Under the pieces are notes generated by a model that saw only the letters and a program-made list of their open reading frames with translations, did no database searches and was not told where the DNA came from. From positions 5,337,001 to 5,401,000 of the forward strand of contig OX419756.1 in NCBI GenBank assembly GCA_948567375.1: 64,000 nucleotides of DNA. The letters are read 5' to 3'. Shown piece by piece: positions 10,645 to 22,797 of this stretch. Source of the DNA: Lunularia cruciata (taxonomy: Eukaryota; Streptophyta; Marchantiopsida; Lunulariales; Lunulariaceae). Every line of letters starts with the position of its first letter. Positions within the stretch are counted from its first letter, which is position 1. The translations under genes and the position numbers were made by a program.

Positions 10645-10847
10645 CTACTCCAATCTGATGTCTACTTCTTCCTTGGCTTTCAAACCTGAACCCGAAGTAA
10701 TCTTACTTCCTACTACTTTTTCCTCGGGTTTCGTATATTCTACTTCATCTACCGGATCCAACAATTCTCTTTCCTGATCTGAAATTCCACTAGTGGGTAA
10801 TGTATCTAACTCCTTATCTCCCAATCCACTCTTCTTTAATGTCTCCA
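10645..10847 (-). pseudogene. C-terminal piece of the LTR-encoded ORF of Bs1
   Basis: This is the end of the frame described at 14641-16825, moved away by the inner insertion. It reads KSGLGDKELDTLP and KPEEKVVGSKIT, matching the end of the inner copy (13651-13842). The remaining 9857-10644 is non-coding LTR sequence. Confidence 0.7.
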
Positions 10848-11238
10848 CTAGTTGTGGTGCCCACATTTTTTGTTTTTTTCAAAATAAAGGAGAAGAAGTG
10901 TATAGAGAAGTCGGATTGTGCCTGTATGGCTGAAGAAAGCACAGAAAAGAGTCTTCGTGATGAAACCCAAAGTAAAGTGACTTTGGGTCATAAGGCAAAG
11001 TACTCAGAAATGCCCTGTCAGCATACAACACAAAGTAAATTGTCTTTGGATCAGGGGGAGCTCAACCCGAGGCAAAGACAGTCTTACAACCTTTCATTGA
11101 GGCGAGAAATTCAAGAAGAGGCCATTTTAAAACTGGCGGCTCATACGCGCAATGGTTGATTGACAATGATAGGTGCATGCCGGAGGTGTGATTTCTAGGT
11201 AGAAACTCAAAGTGACGGAAGACGAAGAAGTGCAACTC

Positions 11239-11246
11239 TATAAAAA
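11239..11246 (+). promoter_or_regulatory. TATA box inside the LTR of Bs2
   Basis: TATAAAAA lies 165 bp before the likely ATG at 11404. The outer copy keeps TATAAAA at 16983-16989 on the minus strand. Its position implies that transcription starts upstream of the LTR-internal ORF. Confidence 0.45.
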
Positions 11247-11403
11247 TCAAAACTGCAACAACGAAATGTTGAGCAATTTTCCTTTGCCGTTGAGGAGTCG
11301 TTTTGCAGGTGATCGGGGAAAGGGAAATAGAGTTGGACTCGTGTTAGTGCGTAAGGAAGAAGTCGCAGGAGTGAAATCGAGAGAAAGTGAGAAAGTAGAA
11401 GAG

Positions 11404-13842
11404 ATGGGAGGAGGGAAGAAGAACTCCGAATTCACAGTGAGAAATCATGTGATTCAGAGATTAAATGTAATAGCGAAGATCGAAGTCTTGAGCCAACTTT
11501 GGATCACCTTTCTGGCATGGAATTGGAACGTAAGTTTTCCAGGATTCATGACAGAAATCATCGAGAGTAAGTGTCTCTATGGACCCAAGGAAGAAGGGAA
11601 GAGAGGAAATCCGGCTTGCTGGACAAAGTCGGATTGGAGACTCGTACTCCGGAAGGAGGCGGGCTTGGAGCAGGGAGCCACGTTCTTGGGGAAAGGAGAG
11701 ATAGCCCAAGAAACTCAAGAGGTGAGAGATGCCTTCTTGTCGAAGAGAACAAAGAATGGGTACAAGGTTGAGAGTTACAAGGATCTAGTGAAGAGAGGGA
11801 TCGTGAGTGCTCTCATGGCAATTTTGAAGCCAAAGAGAACAACTTATGTGATGAAACAACAAGCGGTGTTCTTCCATAAGTTGTTTGCAGGAGAGCCTAT
11901 AAATTGGACGAGGTGTTTTCACGGAAGAACGAGGTAGATGGAGTGGAATCTGCGGGATAAGTTGCCTCCACATTACATTGTGCCATTTGCAGCACACTTC
12001 TACCTTGGGCTCAATTTGCTAAACTTGGTGGAGCAAAATTGGATGGTGTCACACTTCCATCCTAATGTGCAAAAGGAGGTCGATGTCAAGGAGCAGCAAT
12101 ATATTCTCCAAATCCGGAGCACAGACGACTACTACGCAAAGACAGGGTAAAACATGGAGGTCATAGTGAGTACCCCGACTAAGAAGAGGACTCGGCAAGC
12201 AGAAGCCGAAGAAAGGAAGAAACCTCGGAAGATGCAGAGAAGTAACTCGAGGTGAGGAATGGTGGTAATTGAGTTAGAAGATGAAGACTCAGAAGGCAAG
12301 GCCGAGCTCAAGACGGAAGACTCAGAACATGAGGAGGAACCTGAGTTGACATTGCAGAGTGGAGATACGAGCAGTGACAGTGAAGAAGGTGGAGAGATGA
12401 CCTTGATGCCAGTGGCTAACAAAGAATACAAAGAAGAAGTGCAAGCCAAGGTAGAAGCCAAAGACAATAGAGCGCTGGAAGACAAAGTACCGGTGCTAGA
12501 GGACAAGAAGATCGCAGTACAGCAAGGAATTCACTCGCAACGTAAGGCAAAGTGTGAGGTGGGGCCGAGTAGAGTGAAGGCAGAGGTAGAAGAAAGCTCG
12601 GGCAGTGAGGCATCAATCCCGATACGAAGACTCTAGAGAAGAAGGCAAGTATCAGGAGAACACAAGGAGAAAAGAGAGACCACTCCGCGGGAGGAAGAAG
12701 TTGCCAGTGATGGAGTGGAGTACCTGCGAGAGGTAGTGTGCCCGTTGTTGGTAAAGTTGGAGCACAAGAAGAAGGAGATGCAGTCAACTTGTCCCGAGGT
12801 AAAGACTGTATTGCAGGTGGTAGCAAGATTAGAAGAAAAGAACTTGGAGTTGAAGAGGAGTGTAACCCGAGGTGAGGAGGAGAGAGAAGTACTGCGAGCG
12901 GAGGCAGTAGAGAGAAGTCAAGTAATTGAAGACCTGAAGAGGGAAGTGAGCTATCAAGAAGATCTTGCGAGGAAGAGTGACATTGCACGAGAGAGACAGG
13001 TAGCTGAATACGAAATCTTGAAGCAACAGTTTGTTGATTCAAGAGTAAAGCTTATTCATGCTATGGCGAGGGTAGCAAAGAAGGAACAAGAACTCGATAG
13101 AATGATGGAGAGTATGGAGGAGAAGAAGCAACTCTGGCAACGAGAGTTGGCTGCGCGGTATAGAGAAGAAGAGAGATTACAAGAGTTACTTTGTAATCAA
13201 GAAGAGAAGATTGAATAGAAGGAGAAAGAGAAGGAAGTAGTGAAAGCCGAGTTTGAGACAGAGTTGGCAATGTACTGAGAGGAATGGCTTGCAGATCGGG
13301 AACAAGAAAGGAAGACAAGATTGGAGCTATTGCAAGAGATAGTCCTCAGGGTGAATGCGATGTTAAGTACAGAAGCCAGCGTTCGAATTGAAGAAGCGCG
13401 TCTGCACGAGTTGAAGTTGTTGGTGTAGGAGACGAGGCGAAGACAAGCGAAGGACACTAAGATGAATGCCTTGTTAATCCAATTAAGAACTCATGTAGAC
13501 AGAAAGGTTTTGGAGGTAGAGGATAACATTTCAATTAGATTAGACTTAGCGAAAGTAGAGCTAGAAAAACTTCGGAAAGATGTTAAAGCAAAACCCGAAG
13601 TAGATAATGTAGGAGTCCAAATGTCTTTGGAGTTGCCTTTAGAGACATGAGAGAAGAGTGGGTTGGGAGATAAGGAGTTAGATAGATTACCCACTAGTGA
13701 AATTTCAGATCAGGAAAGAGAATTACTGGAATTGGTAGAAGATGTAGGAGTTGTGAAACCCGAGGACAGAGTAGTAGGAAGTAAGATTACTTTAGGTTCG
13801 GGTTTGAAAGCCAAAGAAGAAGTAGACATCGGATCGGATTAG
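11404..13842 (+). pseudogene. LTR-encoded protein of family B (inner copy), broken
   Basis: A single frame runs from ATG 11404 to TAG 13840, about 812 codons, with eight in-frame stops (11935, 12148, 12253, 12634, 13216, 13276, 13426, 13648) but no frameshift. The N-terminal third is globular and Trp-rich (RNHVIQRLNVI, LAWNWNVSFPGF, AVFFHKLFAGEPINW, PPHYIVPFAAHFYL). The middle is acidic (EDEDSEGKAELKTED). The rest is a long charged coiled coil (LVKLEHKKKEMQ, MEEKKQLWQREL). The outer copy reads through several of these stops, so an intact ancestor existed. I do not recognise the family. A gag-like or DNA-binding accessory role is possible but unsupported. Confidence 0.65.
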
Positions 13843-14640
13843 AAACCGATTTGAGATTTGAAGGGGCAGATATGAAGAGGTGCATTGTCATTTTGGATCT
13901 GCAGGTTAGGAAAGTTGTTGTAGAACGGTAAAGTTGTTAGAACTGTCAATTTATTCACTATTTAAGAGTGGCATTTGTAGAGAATTGTTGTTCAGTGCTC
14001 ATTATTCTTGAGAATAGATAAAGCAAAGTATTGTGAAGCAGTGCTCGTTGCTTGAGCTTGATTCCAAGTATCAACGTTGTACTTGTGTTTGTGAGTGTGT
14101 GGAGAAATTTGAAGTGCAAGTCAATGTGCTTGTTGGATGTTGGATTCTGCAACCTTGATCTTCATTCTATGTGTTTGATCCTGAGTGAAGTGCAATCGAA
14201 GCAATGCTTTGATAGATCTGAGAGGAATTGTAGTGTTGGTAGTATTCTGCATTTGTGAGTGCAGTGCAAAGTTGATGTGAAGCAATTTTGATCAAGGAAG
14301 TTGTGCCTTTAGTGGAGGGATGGAACACAATTCTGAGGCGAAGTCGTTTTGCAGTGAAGTGCCATTTTTGGGAGAGCCTGAATCATCACAATCAAGATTG
14401 TTTGGAAAGATTTGATGGAGTTGTGATTAAGGAGTGTGAATTTGTGACAAGACTACGAGTCGGTGCTTGTTACTCTCTTCTGGGTGTGGTTTCTACCTGA
14501 GAGATTAAAGACGCAACCAAGAAGAACTGAAATTGTTACTTTGCTTTGTATTTGACCAATTTTGAATCGTATCTCTGCGGGAACAAACTTTACTTACCCG
14601 ATTACCGCAAAAGTGATATTTGCCGGGTTGTCACACTAGT

Positions 14641-16825
14641 AACTCCAAAGACATTTGTACTCCTATGTTATCTACTTCGGGTTTTGCTCTAACATCTTTC
14701 CGAAGCTTTTCTATCTTGATTTTCACTAAGTCTAATCTAATCACAATATTATCTTCTACCTTTAAGATCTTTCTGTCTACATGAGTTCTGAGACTAATTA
14801 ACAAGGCATTCATATCTGTATCCTTCGCTTGTCTTCGCCTTGTCTCCTACACCAACAACTTCAACTTGTGTAGCCTTGTCTCTTCAATCCGAATGCTGGC
14901 CTTTATACTTAACATTGTGTTCATTCGGAGGACTATTTCCTTCAATGGCTCCAATCTTGTCTTCCTCTCACATTCACGATCTGCGAGCCAATCCTCTTGG
15001 TACATTGCCAACTCCGCCTCGAACTCGGCTTTCACCGTCTCCTTCTCCTTCTCCTTCTGTACAACTCTCTCCTCCTGATTACAAAGTAACTCTCGTAATT
15101 GGTCTTCTTCTCTATATCATGCCGCCAACTCTCGTTGCCAGAGTTGCTTCTTCTCCTCAACACTCTCCATCACCCTATCAAGCTCTTGATCCTTTGCAGC
15201 TACTCTCGCCATAGCATGGACAACTTCTACTCTTGAATCAGCAAACTGCTGCTTCAAGATTTCATACTCCGCTACTTGTCTCTCTTTTGCTATGTTACTC
15301 TTCTTCACAAGATCCTCTCAATAACTTACTTCTCTCTTTAGGTCTTCAATTACCCAATTTCTCACCTCGGGTTAGACTCTTCCTCAACTCCGAGTTCTCT
15401 TCTTCTAACCTTGCTAATACTTGCAACACAGTCTTCACCTCCGGACATGTTGATTGCATCTCCTTCTTCTTGTGCTCCAACTTCACCAACAATGTGCACA
15501 CGATCTCCCGCAGGTACTCCACTCCATCATTGGCAACTACTTCATCCCGCGGAGTAATTTCCCTTCTCACTTCTTGTTCTCCCGATACTCGCCTTCTGCG
15601 CTGTAGTCATTGTATCGGAATCGACGCCTCACTTCCCGAGCTTTCACTTACTTCTTCTTTTGCCTTACTCAGCCCCGCTTCACACTTTGCCTTACGTCTC
15701 GAGCAAACTCCTCTCTACACTACGATCTTCTTCTCTTCGGGCATAGTAACTTTGTCTTCCAACTGTGTATTATCTTCGGCTTCAATTTCTGCTTGCACTT
15801 CTTCTTCATATTCTTCAGCTACTGGTGCCGATGTCATTTCTCCCCCTTCATCGCTATTGCTACTTGTATCTCCACTCTGCAGTGTTTGCTCAGGCTCCTC
15901 CTTGTGTTCCGAGTCCTCAGTTTTGAGCTTGGCATCACCTTCCGAGTCTTCGTCCTCCGACTTGATCACCACCATACCTCGCCTCGGGTTGCCTCTCCGT
16001 GTCTTCCAAGGTTTCTTCATGTCTTTGGTGTCACCTTGCCGACCCCTCTTCTTTGTATTCAAGGTACTCATTGCGACCTCCACGTTCTTCCTTGTCTTTG
16101 TGTAGTAGTTGTCGGTGCTCTTGATCTGCAAGATGTATTGCTGCTCCTCGATGTCGACCTCTTTTTGCAAGTTAGGATGGAAGTGCGACACCATCCTAGT
16201 TTGCTCCGCCAAGTTCAGCAAATTGAGCTTGAGGTAGAAGTGTGCCGCAAATGGCACAATGTAGTGTGGAGGCGACTTATCCCGCAAATTCCACACCATT
16301 TGCCTTGTTCTCCCATGGAAACACCTTGCCCAATTGATTGGTTCTCCTGCGAATAGCTTGTGAAAGAACACTACTTGGTGTTTCATCACATAAGTGGTTC
16401 TCTCCGGCTTCAGGATAGCCATCAATGCACTCACAATTCCTCTCTTCATAAGGTCTTTGTAGCTCTCAACTTTGTACCCATTCTTTGTCCGCTTTGACGA
16501 GAAGGCATCTCTCACCTCCTGGGTCTCTTGAGCTATCTCTCCCTTTCCCAAGAATGTGGCTCCGAGCCTGCTTCCTTCTCGAGTACGAGTCTCCAATCCA
16601 ACTCTGTCCAGCAAGCCGGATTTCCTCTCTTCCCTTCTTCCTTGGATCCATCAAGACACTTGCTCTCGATGATTTCTATCATGAAACCTGGAAAGCTTAC
16701 ATTCCAGTTCCATGCCAAAAATGTGATCCAAAGTCGGCTCAAGACTTTGATCCTAGCTATTACATCTAACCTTCGAATCGCATGATTTCTCACTCCAAAT
16801 TCAGAGTTCTTCTTTCTCCTCCCAT
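14641..16825 (-). pseudogene. LTR-encoded protein of family B (outer copy), broken
   Basis: Minus-strand counterpart of 11404-13842, starting at ATG 16825. The longest open stretch is 16614-15715 (299 codons), covering the end of the globular part and the acidic region. Where the inner copy has stops it reads Gln, Lys or Arg codons. The coiled-coil part is split by frameshifts into pieces at 15570-15346, 15308-15117, 15035-14847 and 14813-14641. The last 68 or so codons continue at 10847-10645 beyond the inner insertion. The region 16826-17375 is the U3 part with the TATA box. Confidence 0.65.
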
Positions 16826-16982
16826 CTCTTCTGCCTTATCACTATCTCTTGATTTCACTCTGAGGACTTCTCCCTTATGCACTACCACAATTCCAACTCT
16901 ATTTCCCTTCCCACGATCACCTGCAAGATGACTTCTCAACGGCAAAGGAAAATTACTCAACATTTTTTTGTTGCGAGTTCAA

Positions 16983-16989
16983 TTTTATA
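16983..16989 (-). promoter_or_regulatory. TATA box inside the LTR of Bs1
   Basis: TATAAAA on the minus strand, about 160 bp upstream of ATG 16825. Same placement as in Bs2. Confidence 0.4.
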
Positions 16990-17380
16990 GAGTTGCGCTT
17001 CTTTGTCTTTCATCACTTTGAGTTTCTACCAAGAAATCACACCTCCTGCATGCACCTGTCATTGTCAATTAACCTTCATGCGTGTGGGCCACCGGTTTTT
17101 GAACGGTCCCTTCTTGAATTTCTCGCCCCGATGAAAGGTTGTTAGATTGTCTTCACCTCGGGTTGAGCTCCACCCAATACAAAGACAATTTAGTTCAAGT
17201 TGTATGCTGATGGGCATTTCCAAGTACTTTTCCTGATGATCCAAAGTCACTTTACTTTGGGTTTCATCCCGAAGACTCTTTTCTTTGCCTTCTTCGGCCA
17301 TACAGGCGCAATCCGACTTCTCTATACACTTCTTCTCCTTAATTTTGGAAAAAAACAAAAAATGTGGGCACCACAAAGGT

Positions 17381-20017
17381 TCAAATACCTTGTTCATGAA
17401 CCATTAGAATGTGGTTGGAGCATTGCAAAGCCCAAAAGGCATGACCTTGAAAGCGTAAGTTCCCCAAGGTGTGATGAATTTGGTGAGTTGTTGATGCTCT
17501 AGTGCAATCTTGATTTGGTTATATCCACTATAACCATCTCCAAAACTGTACCTCTCATGACCTGCAACCTCCTCCAAGATCTCATCAATGAATGGCAATG
17601 GGTAGTAGTCTTTCTTGGTAATAGCATTAAGCTTCTTGTAATCCACACATAAAAGAAGCTTGCCATTCTTTTTCTTCACAATGACAATTGGAGACACCCA
17701 TTGTGAGTTCTCTACCTCAAAGATAAATCCGGCTTCCTTGAGCTTATCAATCTCCTCCTTCACAACCAAAGATATTGGTGGGTTAATGCAACATTGCTTT
17801 TCGCAGATTGGTCTTGCATGTGACTCCACCTCTATCTTGTGCTCCTCCAAGGTGACTTCCTTCAAATCCTTGTAATTGAAAGCAAAAACATTGATGAACT
17901 TGCGGAAAATCTTCTCAAATCTCACCTTCTCCTCCTTGGTAACATTTGGGCCATACTTGAGGGTAACTAATCTTCTCTCTACCTCCTCAAGTGTCAATGG
18001 TGATTTATCTAGGTCCTTCAAGACCTCTGGCTTAGATGCAAAATCCATAGCACACAAAGGATACACATCTGAATCAGATTCAGATTCACCCTCCTCTGTG
18101 GAAGTCTCCTCTTCCATGCTTGTGTCTACACTTGATGCTCCTTCTTCAAAATCTGATTCCCAATAATCAAAAGATGGTGTATCTTAATACGAAGTGTTGG
18201 TAGTGTTAGTCATAGGAACTGTGACTGTATGGTTTGATGGCCCAATCCTCAAATACCCTTTGTGCCATTGATCAGTTGTGCGTATTGCTCTCAACCATGG
18301 CCTCCCAAGAAGTAAGTCATAGCTTGAATTCTTCAAGACTTGGGAAGTCATGAGATTATGAACTCCCATAACTAAAATTACCACTTTATCCATCAACCCT
18401 TTTGGTCTAACTTGTTGCTTGTTTTCCATGCTCACCACAGATGTTGAAGGTCTTGAGGGTATCATACCCAACTTCTTCATCAACTTTTTTGACATGGCAT
18501 TCATTGCTTATCCTCCATCAACAAGTGCATCCTTGATGTTGTGACCATTCACTCTCACATCAATTTTGGAGGCATATTCACAAGCCTCCCATGGTACTAG
18601 CTTGGCATCCACCACCCCCATTGATACTGGTGCTTTTGCCTTCTTCTTCCTCTTGCTCCTTGTAGAACTCAAGCCACCTCTAAACTCCTTTCTCAAGGTA
18701 GGGTTCAAAGCAATCAATTGGTCCACTTTGATGTTAGCCTTGTGACTACCAACATCCTCCAACACATTGTAGTTCCATTGTTGCTTTGAAATCAAGAAAT
18801 CCTCCATCTTTAACTTCTTCTTGGAGTCTTTGTTGTCAATGGTGTTGAGGTGCGAGTGCTCCTAGTAGACATAGGAGTATCCTTTCTTGGAGTAAATCCT
18901 TGAGAAGAGTGAACATCCTTTGCAAAACGAGCTCTCTTCTTTTGTTGTGCCAAAAACTCCAAATTAAGACCCTTGGAGTTTGAGCACTCTCCTTTCTCAT
19001 ACTTGCTCTCAACCACATCTATGGATGCTATCTCATTACCTTTGTTTGGATTAGGAGCCACTTGGGTTTCACTACCCCCTCTTTCTCTCTATTGGCTCCC
19101 TCATAACCCCTTCCTCCACGGTAAGTGGAATTTGGACAATTTCTTTGGATATGGCCTCTTCCTCCACAACCAAAACAATTTCTATCATTGAAATTGTTGG
19201 CTGGTTGGCCTCCTCTATATGGATAGTTTCTATAACTCCTAGTCCTTCTCCCTACATTCTGATCCATCTCTCTCTTCTCCCATAGTTGCACCACATTGAT
19301 CTTGAGATCCGCAAGTTGTTCTGTGATGGTTTGAAGTATCCTTTGATGTAGGTGCAAGAATTGGAGCAACTGCTTCTTGTGATGCAACCATTGCCACCAA
19401 AGTATCAGAAGTTCCATCGTACTTGTAACCTTGAGGAGGATGCACAACCTCCTTCACCACCAAATTACTCTCATCTCCTTCCAAACTCTCCTCCATACAA
19501 ATTGCAATCTTGATAGCTTCAACCTTGGAAGAAGGTTTCTCATATCTCACTTTTCTTCTTATTTGTGGTCTCAATCCTCCCACAAAATTCTTGGTGAGCA
19601 TGGTCCTTATGCCAATCATAGTAGTCTCCACATCATCCCCACCCTTCCTCAACACTATGCAAAATCTGGACTCTAACTTTTCCACTCTTTCCACAAAGAC
19701 TCTCACTTTATCTCCATCTCCTTGTTTGAGAAAGGTAACCTCACTCATCAATCTCTCATAACTCTCATTAGGAAGAAAGTTCTCAATGGATGTTGAAGTC
19801 AAAGTCTCCCTAGACTCCTCTTCCCCATCTCTCCTCTCTCTAATTTGGTATTCTAACTCATACCATGTAAGTGTTGCATCCTCAAAGAAATCTGGTAATA
19901 ATGAGACCCACTCATTCTTCCTCCTTTATTTTTTCCTATGCAAGCTCTCTTGGAGTCTCTCACAATGGCCTCCACATCTTATCCATCCTTGCCAAAGAAA
20001 ACCGGAAGTTTCCCCAT
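17381..20017 (-). pseudogene. gag, protease and RT part of A2
   Basis: It is collinear with A1 gag-pol from ATG 20017, but stops and frameshifts split it into pieces (19802-19239, 19061-18810, 18807-18508, 18504-18184, 18117-17404). The zinc knuckle CFGCGGRGHIQRNC is intact near 19175. The protease keeps DALVDGG near 18510. The RT fingers and palm read well (CVDYKKLNAITKKDYYPLPF, YSFGDGYSGYNQI) up to a TAA near 17404. The catalytic box is on the far side of the insertion at 9523-9851. Confidence 0.88.
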
Positions 20018-20248
20018 CTTAGCCTTTCACTATCTTTCTTTCTCTAAATTTTTTTTTCTTTTTTTTTTCTCTCACTCTATAACTAAAAGAGTATGTACAT
20101 GACTAACATGATTTGAGAGTAATTTACCCTAGGGAAAAAAAAGGCTCAGGTTGCTCTAAGATTTTTATAGCAACATCAAATCCTAAAGTGCATATTAACC
20201 GAACCCTCATGGATAGTTTATCCTTAATTTGAAAGATTATCTCCATCA

Positions 20249-20722
20249 CTAATCTTGAAAACTAGCTGATGAAGGTGGTAGTATTTTTGTAGCTATACTA
20301 AGACTCTCTCCAAGATCTTTCACCAAAGTCTCCAAAAGTGATTTTACTCCACTACACTCATGTCCTTTTGGAAGTCCTTCAACTCCACAAACCTCATACA
20401 ACTCCTTGGTCTTAGATCTTCTCCCTCCCAATCTTGGTGAAGAAGGTCCAACATGCAAACCCAAGTCAAGTAAGCCTCTCCTTTCCTCCAATCTCTTGCC
20501 CTCAAAGGTCAATGGACATGAACTTGCCTTATGTCTCTTCTCTCCACATAGAAAGCAATTAGACTCACTCTTTCCTCCAAGTGGTGTAGGTTTTTGGATC
20601 CTCTCAACACACTCTTCAAGTTCTATTGTAAATTCTATTTTCCTTAAATCCACCTCAACAATCACCTCAAACCCTTGAGGAACCTTGCATAGTCTCGATT
20701 TCCACTATTGGTGACCCTCCAT
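20249..20722 (-). pseudogene. accessory zinc-knuckle ORF of A2
   Basis: 474 bases, the same length as in A1 and A3. ATG at 20722 is present, but codon 6 is TAG where A3 has GAG. The first knuckle reads CFLCGEKRHKASSC. In the second cluster the first Cys is Tyr (YEVCGVEG). The leader at 20723-21368 has no gene. Confidence 0.65.
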
Positions 20723-21368
20723 GTTCCCAAGATGAATCTTAACACTCAAACATGCTTTTTGTTGCTCTCTAACTCCTCATGCATGAGGTCTCCACTCTGC
20801 ATAATTGACCCTTCCTTACAATTTCACTCAAATCTCTCAACTTGTATGTGATAGTCCTTTGAAATTTTGCACACGTGATCAAAACTTCAAGGTGTCACTC
20901 CTTGAAAAATTTCAGATCTTTTCATTGAACCATTTGGCCTAGACACCTTTCTATTCAGCACACATATTTTAGATTTGGTCTGAAAACCACACCCCTCACT
21001 TTTGAAACTCATAACTCCTTGCTCAAGAATGATCTCTCTCTAATTTTTATGTCAGCAGGTATAATACAATGTACTTAGTTTTCTTAATAAGTTTCAGAAC
21101 AATCCACTGAAAATTAAAGAAATGGTAGACTTTGTACAATTTTTGAGAGAGCATACAGTTGTAGGAGCAGTTTACACTATCAACTTTCAAAATTTCTAGC
21201 CCAATGCGCATAATTGCTCTCACAATAATTCCAAATGTGATAACTGATTGATAACCAAAGCTATCATGTGTAGAAATTTCAAGTTCAAATCTCAAACTTG
21301 AAATTTTGCCCAAAATCACCTTAATCCCCAAAATCTGCAATCCACCTCATACAGCTCTCCAAATTCTC

Positions 21369-21551
21369 TCATGTGTACAAAATATGCAAAATGATGTACA
21401 AAATCAATTCAAAGACATCATAATGAACTAAAGGGTATACAAATGGATCTTGGTTCTCTAACATAAGTTCAGCCCTCTCCTCTCCTAATGTTCTCTCCAA
21501 GTGAGCTCTCATAGCCTCCTTCTGCCATATGTAGAATTGAACAGGGAACAT
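21369..21551 (-). CDS. small leader ORF of A2
   Basis: 60 codons from ATG 21551. It is close to the A1 leader ORF (RTLGEERAELMLE is identical) with a slightly longer hydrophobic tail. No known function. Confidence 0.3.
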   Translation of the reverse strand: MFPVQFYIWQKEAMRAHLERTLGEERAELMLENQDPFVYPLVHYDVFELILYIILHILYT

Positions 21552-21592
21552 TATCTTGCCTTCTAGAGAAGTCTCGGTAACGGAACCAAAAA

Positions 21593-22285
21593 TGTGAACC
21601 GGCTTGTCTCTCACTCAGGATGAACCTCTTATGGCTATTATGGTAGTGCACCATGGACTAAGAAGGCAAGGAATCCCAACTCCATCATACTCCTCCAAGG
21701 CTAACACTCCAAGACTCAAGACATTGCTCACTAGAGAACTCAATGAGAGAGAGATAGTTGCAAAATGAAAAGATGATGATGTACCTCCTCACCCCTTGTT
21801 TATATACTTATGAAATAGTTACGAACCAAAGTTACTAATTAGTGGAGTAACTCAAGTTACTAGGCTAAAAGTCAATAAAGTCAAAAAGTAGAAAGGAATA
21901 TCTATTCACATGGGCATATTCCCATAAGCATGTGATCTTATCTTGACCCAACCACTAAGTCAAGGATTCCTTCACATGGGCTATCCTTGGAATATAGAAG
22001 AATCCAAAACAAAAAGACTTGCGGGTCCAAGAGTTCTCAACTCTTTCCTCAAAGCCAAACACGTAGGAATAATACCAAGTCAACACACTAGAATCCAAAA
22101 TAGTGGTGCTCATCTTTTCCACTTCCTCTAAAGTAAGGTCCCCTCTATCTTAGCTATGACTAATGTTAGCTAATTATGACTAATGTAGAACCATCCTTTA
22201 TCTCTATATAAATAATATCTCTCAAGTACTTGTAATTCCAAGCTAAATACAACAATACCACACACATGCACAAATGGGTGTTATA
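21593..22285 (-). repeat. 5' LTR of A2
   Basis: 693 bp. The 5' end is mutated to TATAACACC at 22285 and the 3' end is TTCACA at 21593. The primer site follows at about 21571-21588. Confidence 0.88.
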
Positions 22286-22780
22286 TGACCTCACCATCGG
22301 AGAGAGTGTACTCAGGGCAGTGGACTTATGCCTCAAGTGCATCACAGCCAGTGTAGAGGCAGTGTGAACATTGCCATAGATTTGGTCATACTAGTGATCG
22401 ATGTTTTGACCTACACCCAAAGTTACGGAGTGGTAGGGCTGCTATGGCAAGTAGTAGAGGAGCTCCAATTCATGGAAGACAAGGTGGTAGAGGTGGTGGT
22501 AGAGGATCTTCACCTAGTAGGAGTGTGGTATCTGCCCTTACTTTTGATGTAGCTATGGCAACTTGGATTGAGCAGTTGGAGCAGAGATTGGCTAGTATGG
22601 CTATTGCTCAGAGGAGATTAGATTTGGGTGTTGAGGCTTTCACATCATATGCTAGTGATAGAGATGCTTTGGACTTCATGTGTGGAGCAACACAAGTGGA
22701 CACATTTGCAGCAATGACTAGGAATGCAGTACGTGCTCTAGAGCCTAGAGGAGCATCAGTGGATTTGGACCCATAGAGAA
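22286..22780 (+). pseudogene. gag C-terminal part of C1
   Basis: It matches 28056-28490 of C2. A CCHC-type knuckle (HCHRFGHTSDRCF) has its first Cys changed to Arg. A Gly/Arg-rich linker (SRGAPIHGRQGGRGGGRG) and ATWIEQLEQRL follow. The longest open piece is 22444-22776. Confidence 0.6.
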
Positions 22781-22797
22781 GAGAGGTTGGGAGACAA

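Larger units (their letters stand above)
10853..14635 (+). mobile_element. family-B solo LTR (inner copy, Bs2), 3.78 kb
   Basis: It starts TGTGGTGCCCACA at 10853 and ends GGGTTGTCACA at 14635, with perfect 5-bp duplications CTAGT at 10848-10852 and 14636-14640. It lies inverted within Bs1, so the two form a large inverted repeat. Bs1 read across the insertion is collinear with the inner copy at that point. The region 13843-14635 is non-coding R/U5-like sequence. Confidence 0.85.
9857..17375 (-). mobile_element. family-B solo LTR (outer copy, Bs1), about 3.73 kb plus the inner insertion
   Basis: On the minus strand it starts TGTGGTGCCCACA at 17375 and ends GGGTTGTCACA at 9857, flanked by perfect 5-bp duplications AAGGT. 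It contains no primer site, RT or integrase. Its 3' end is the same sequence that precedes the primer site of element B1 (39868 and above), so the whole unit is an LTR left by recombination between two LTRs. An inverted second copy fills 10853-14635. It carries a protein-coding frame (14641-16825, continuing at 10645-10847). Confidence 0.8.
9523..22285 (-). mobile_element. Ty3/gypsy family A, copy A2, split by nested insertions
   Basis: Minus-strand copy of A1. The 5' LTR is 21593-22285, the accessory ORF 20249-20722, and gag to RT 20017-17381. It is interrupted by 9857-17375 and resumes at 9851-9523, where D1 cuts it in the RNase H region. Both sides of the interruption carry AAGGT (9852-9856 and 17376-17380), which occurs once at this point in A1. 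Its 5' LTR end at 22285 lies within family-C element C1. Confidence 0.9.

Noticed and set aside
12132-13457. Ser/Leu-rich minus-strand frames
   Set aside because: Antisense of the coiled-coil coding region of the plus frame; composition is explained by Glu/Lys codons on the other strand.
10853-14635. DNA transposon with TGTG/CACA terminal inverted repeats
   Set aside because: The inverted match at the ends is only about four bases, and the 3' end is identical to the LTR end that borders the B1 primer site.
15233-16356. Two long plus-strand frames (290 and 248 codons)
   Set aside because: Antisense to the outer copy of the LTR-encoded ORF; Ser/Cys/Phe-rich with no domain.
9857-17375. One giant inverted-repeat transposon or hairpin
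   Set aside because: Two target duplications of 5 bp and collinearity of the outer copy across the inner one show nested insertions of the same unit in opposite orientation.
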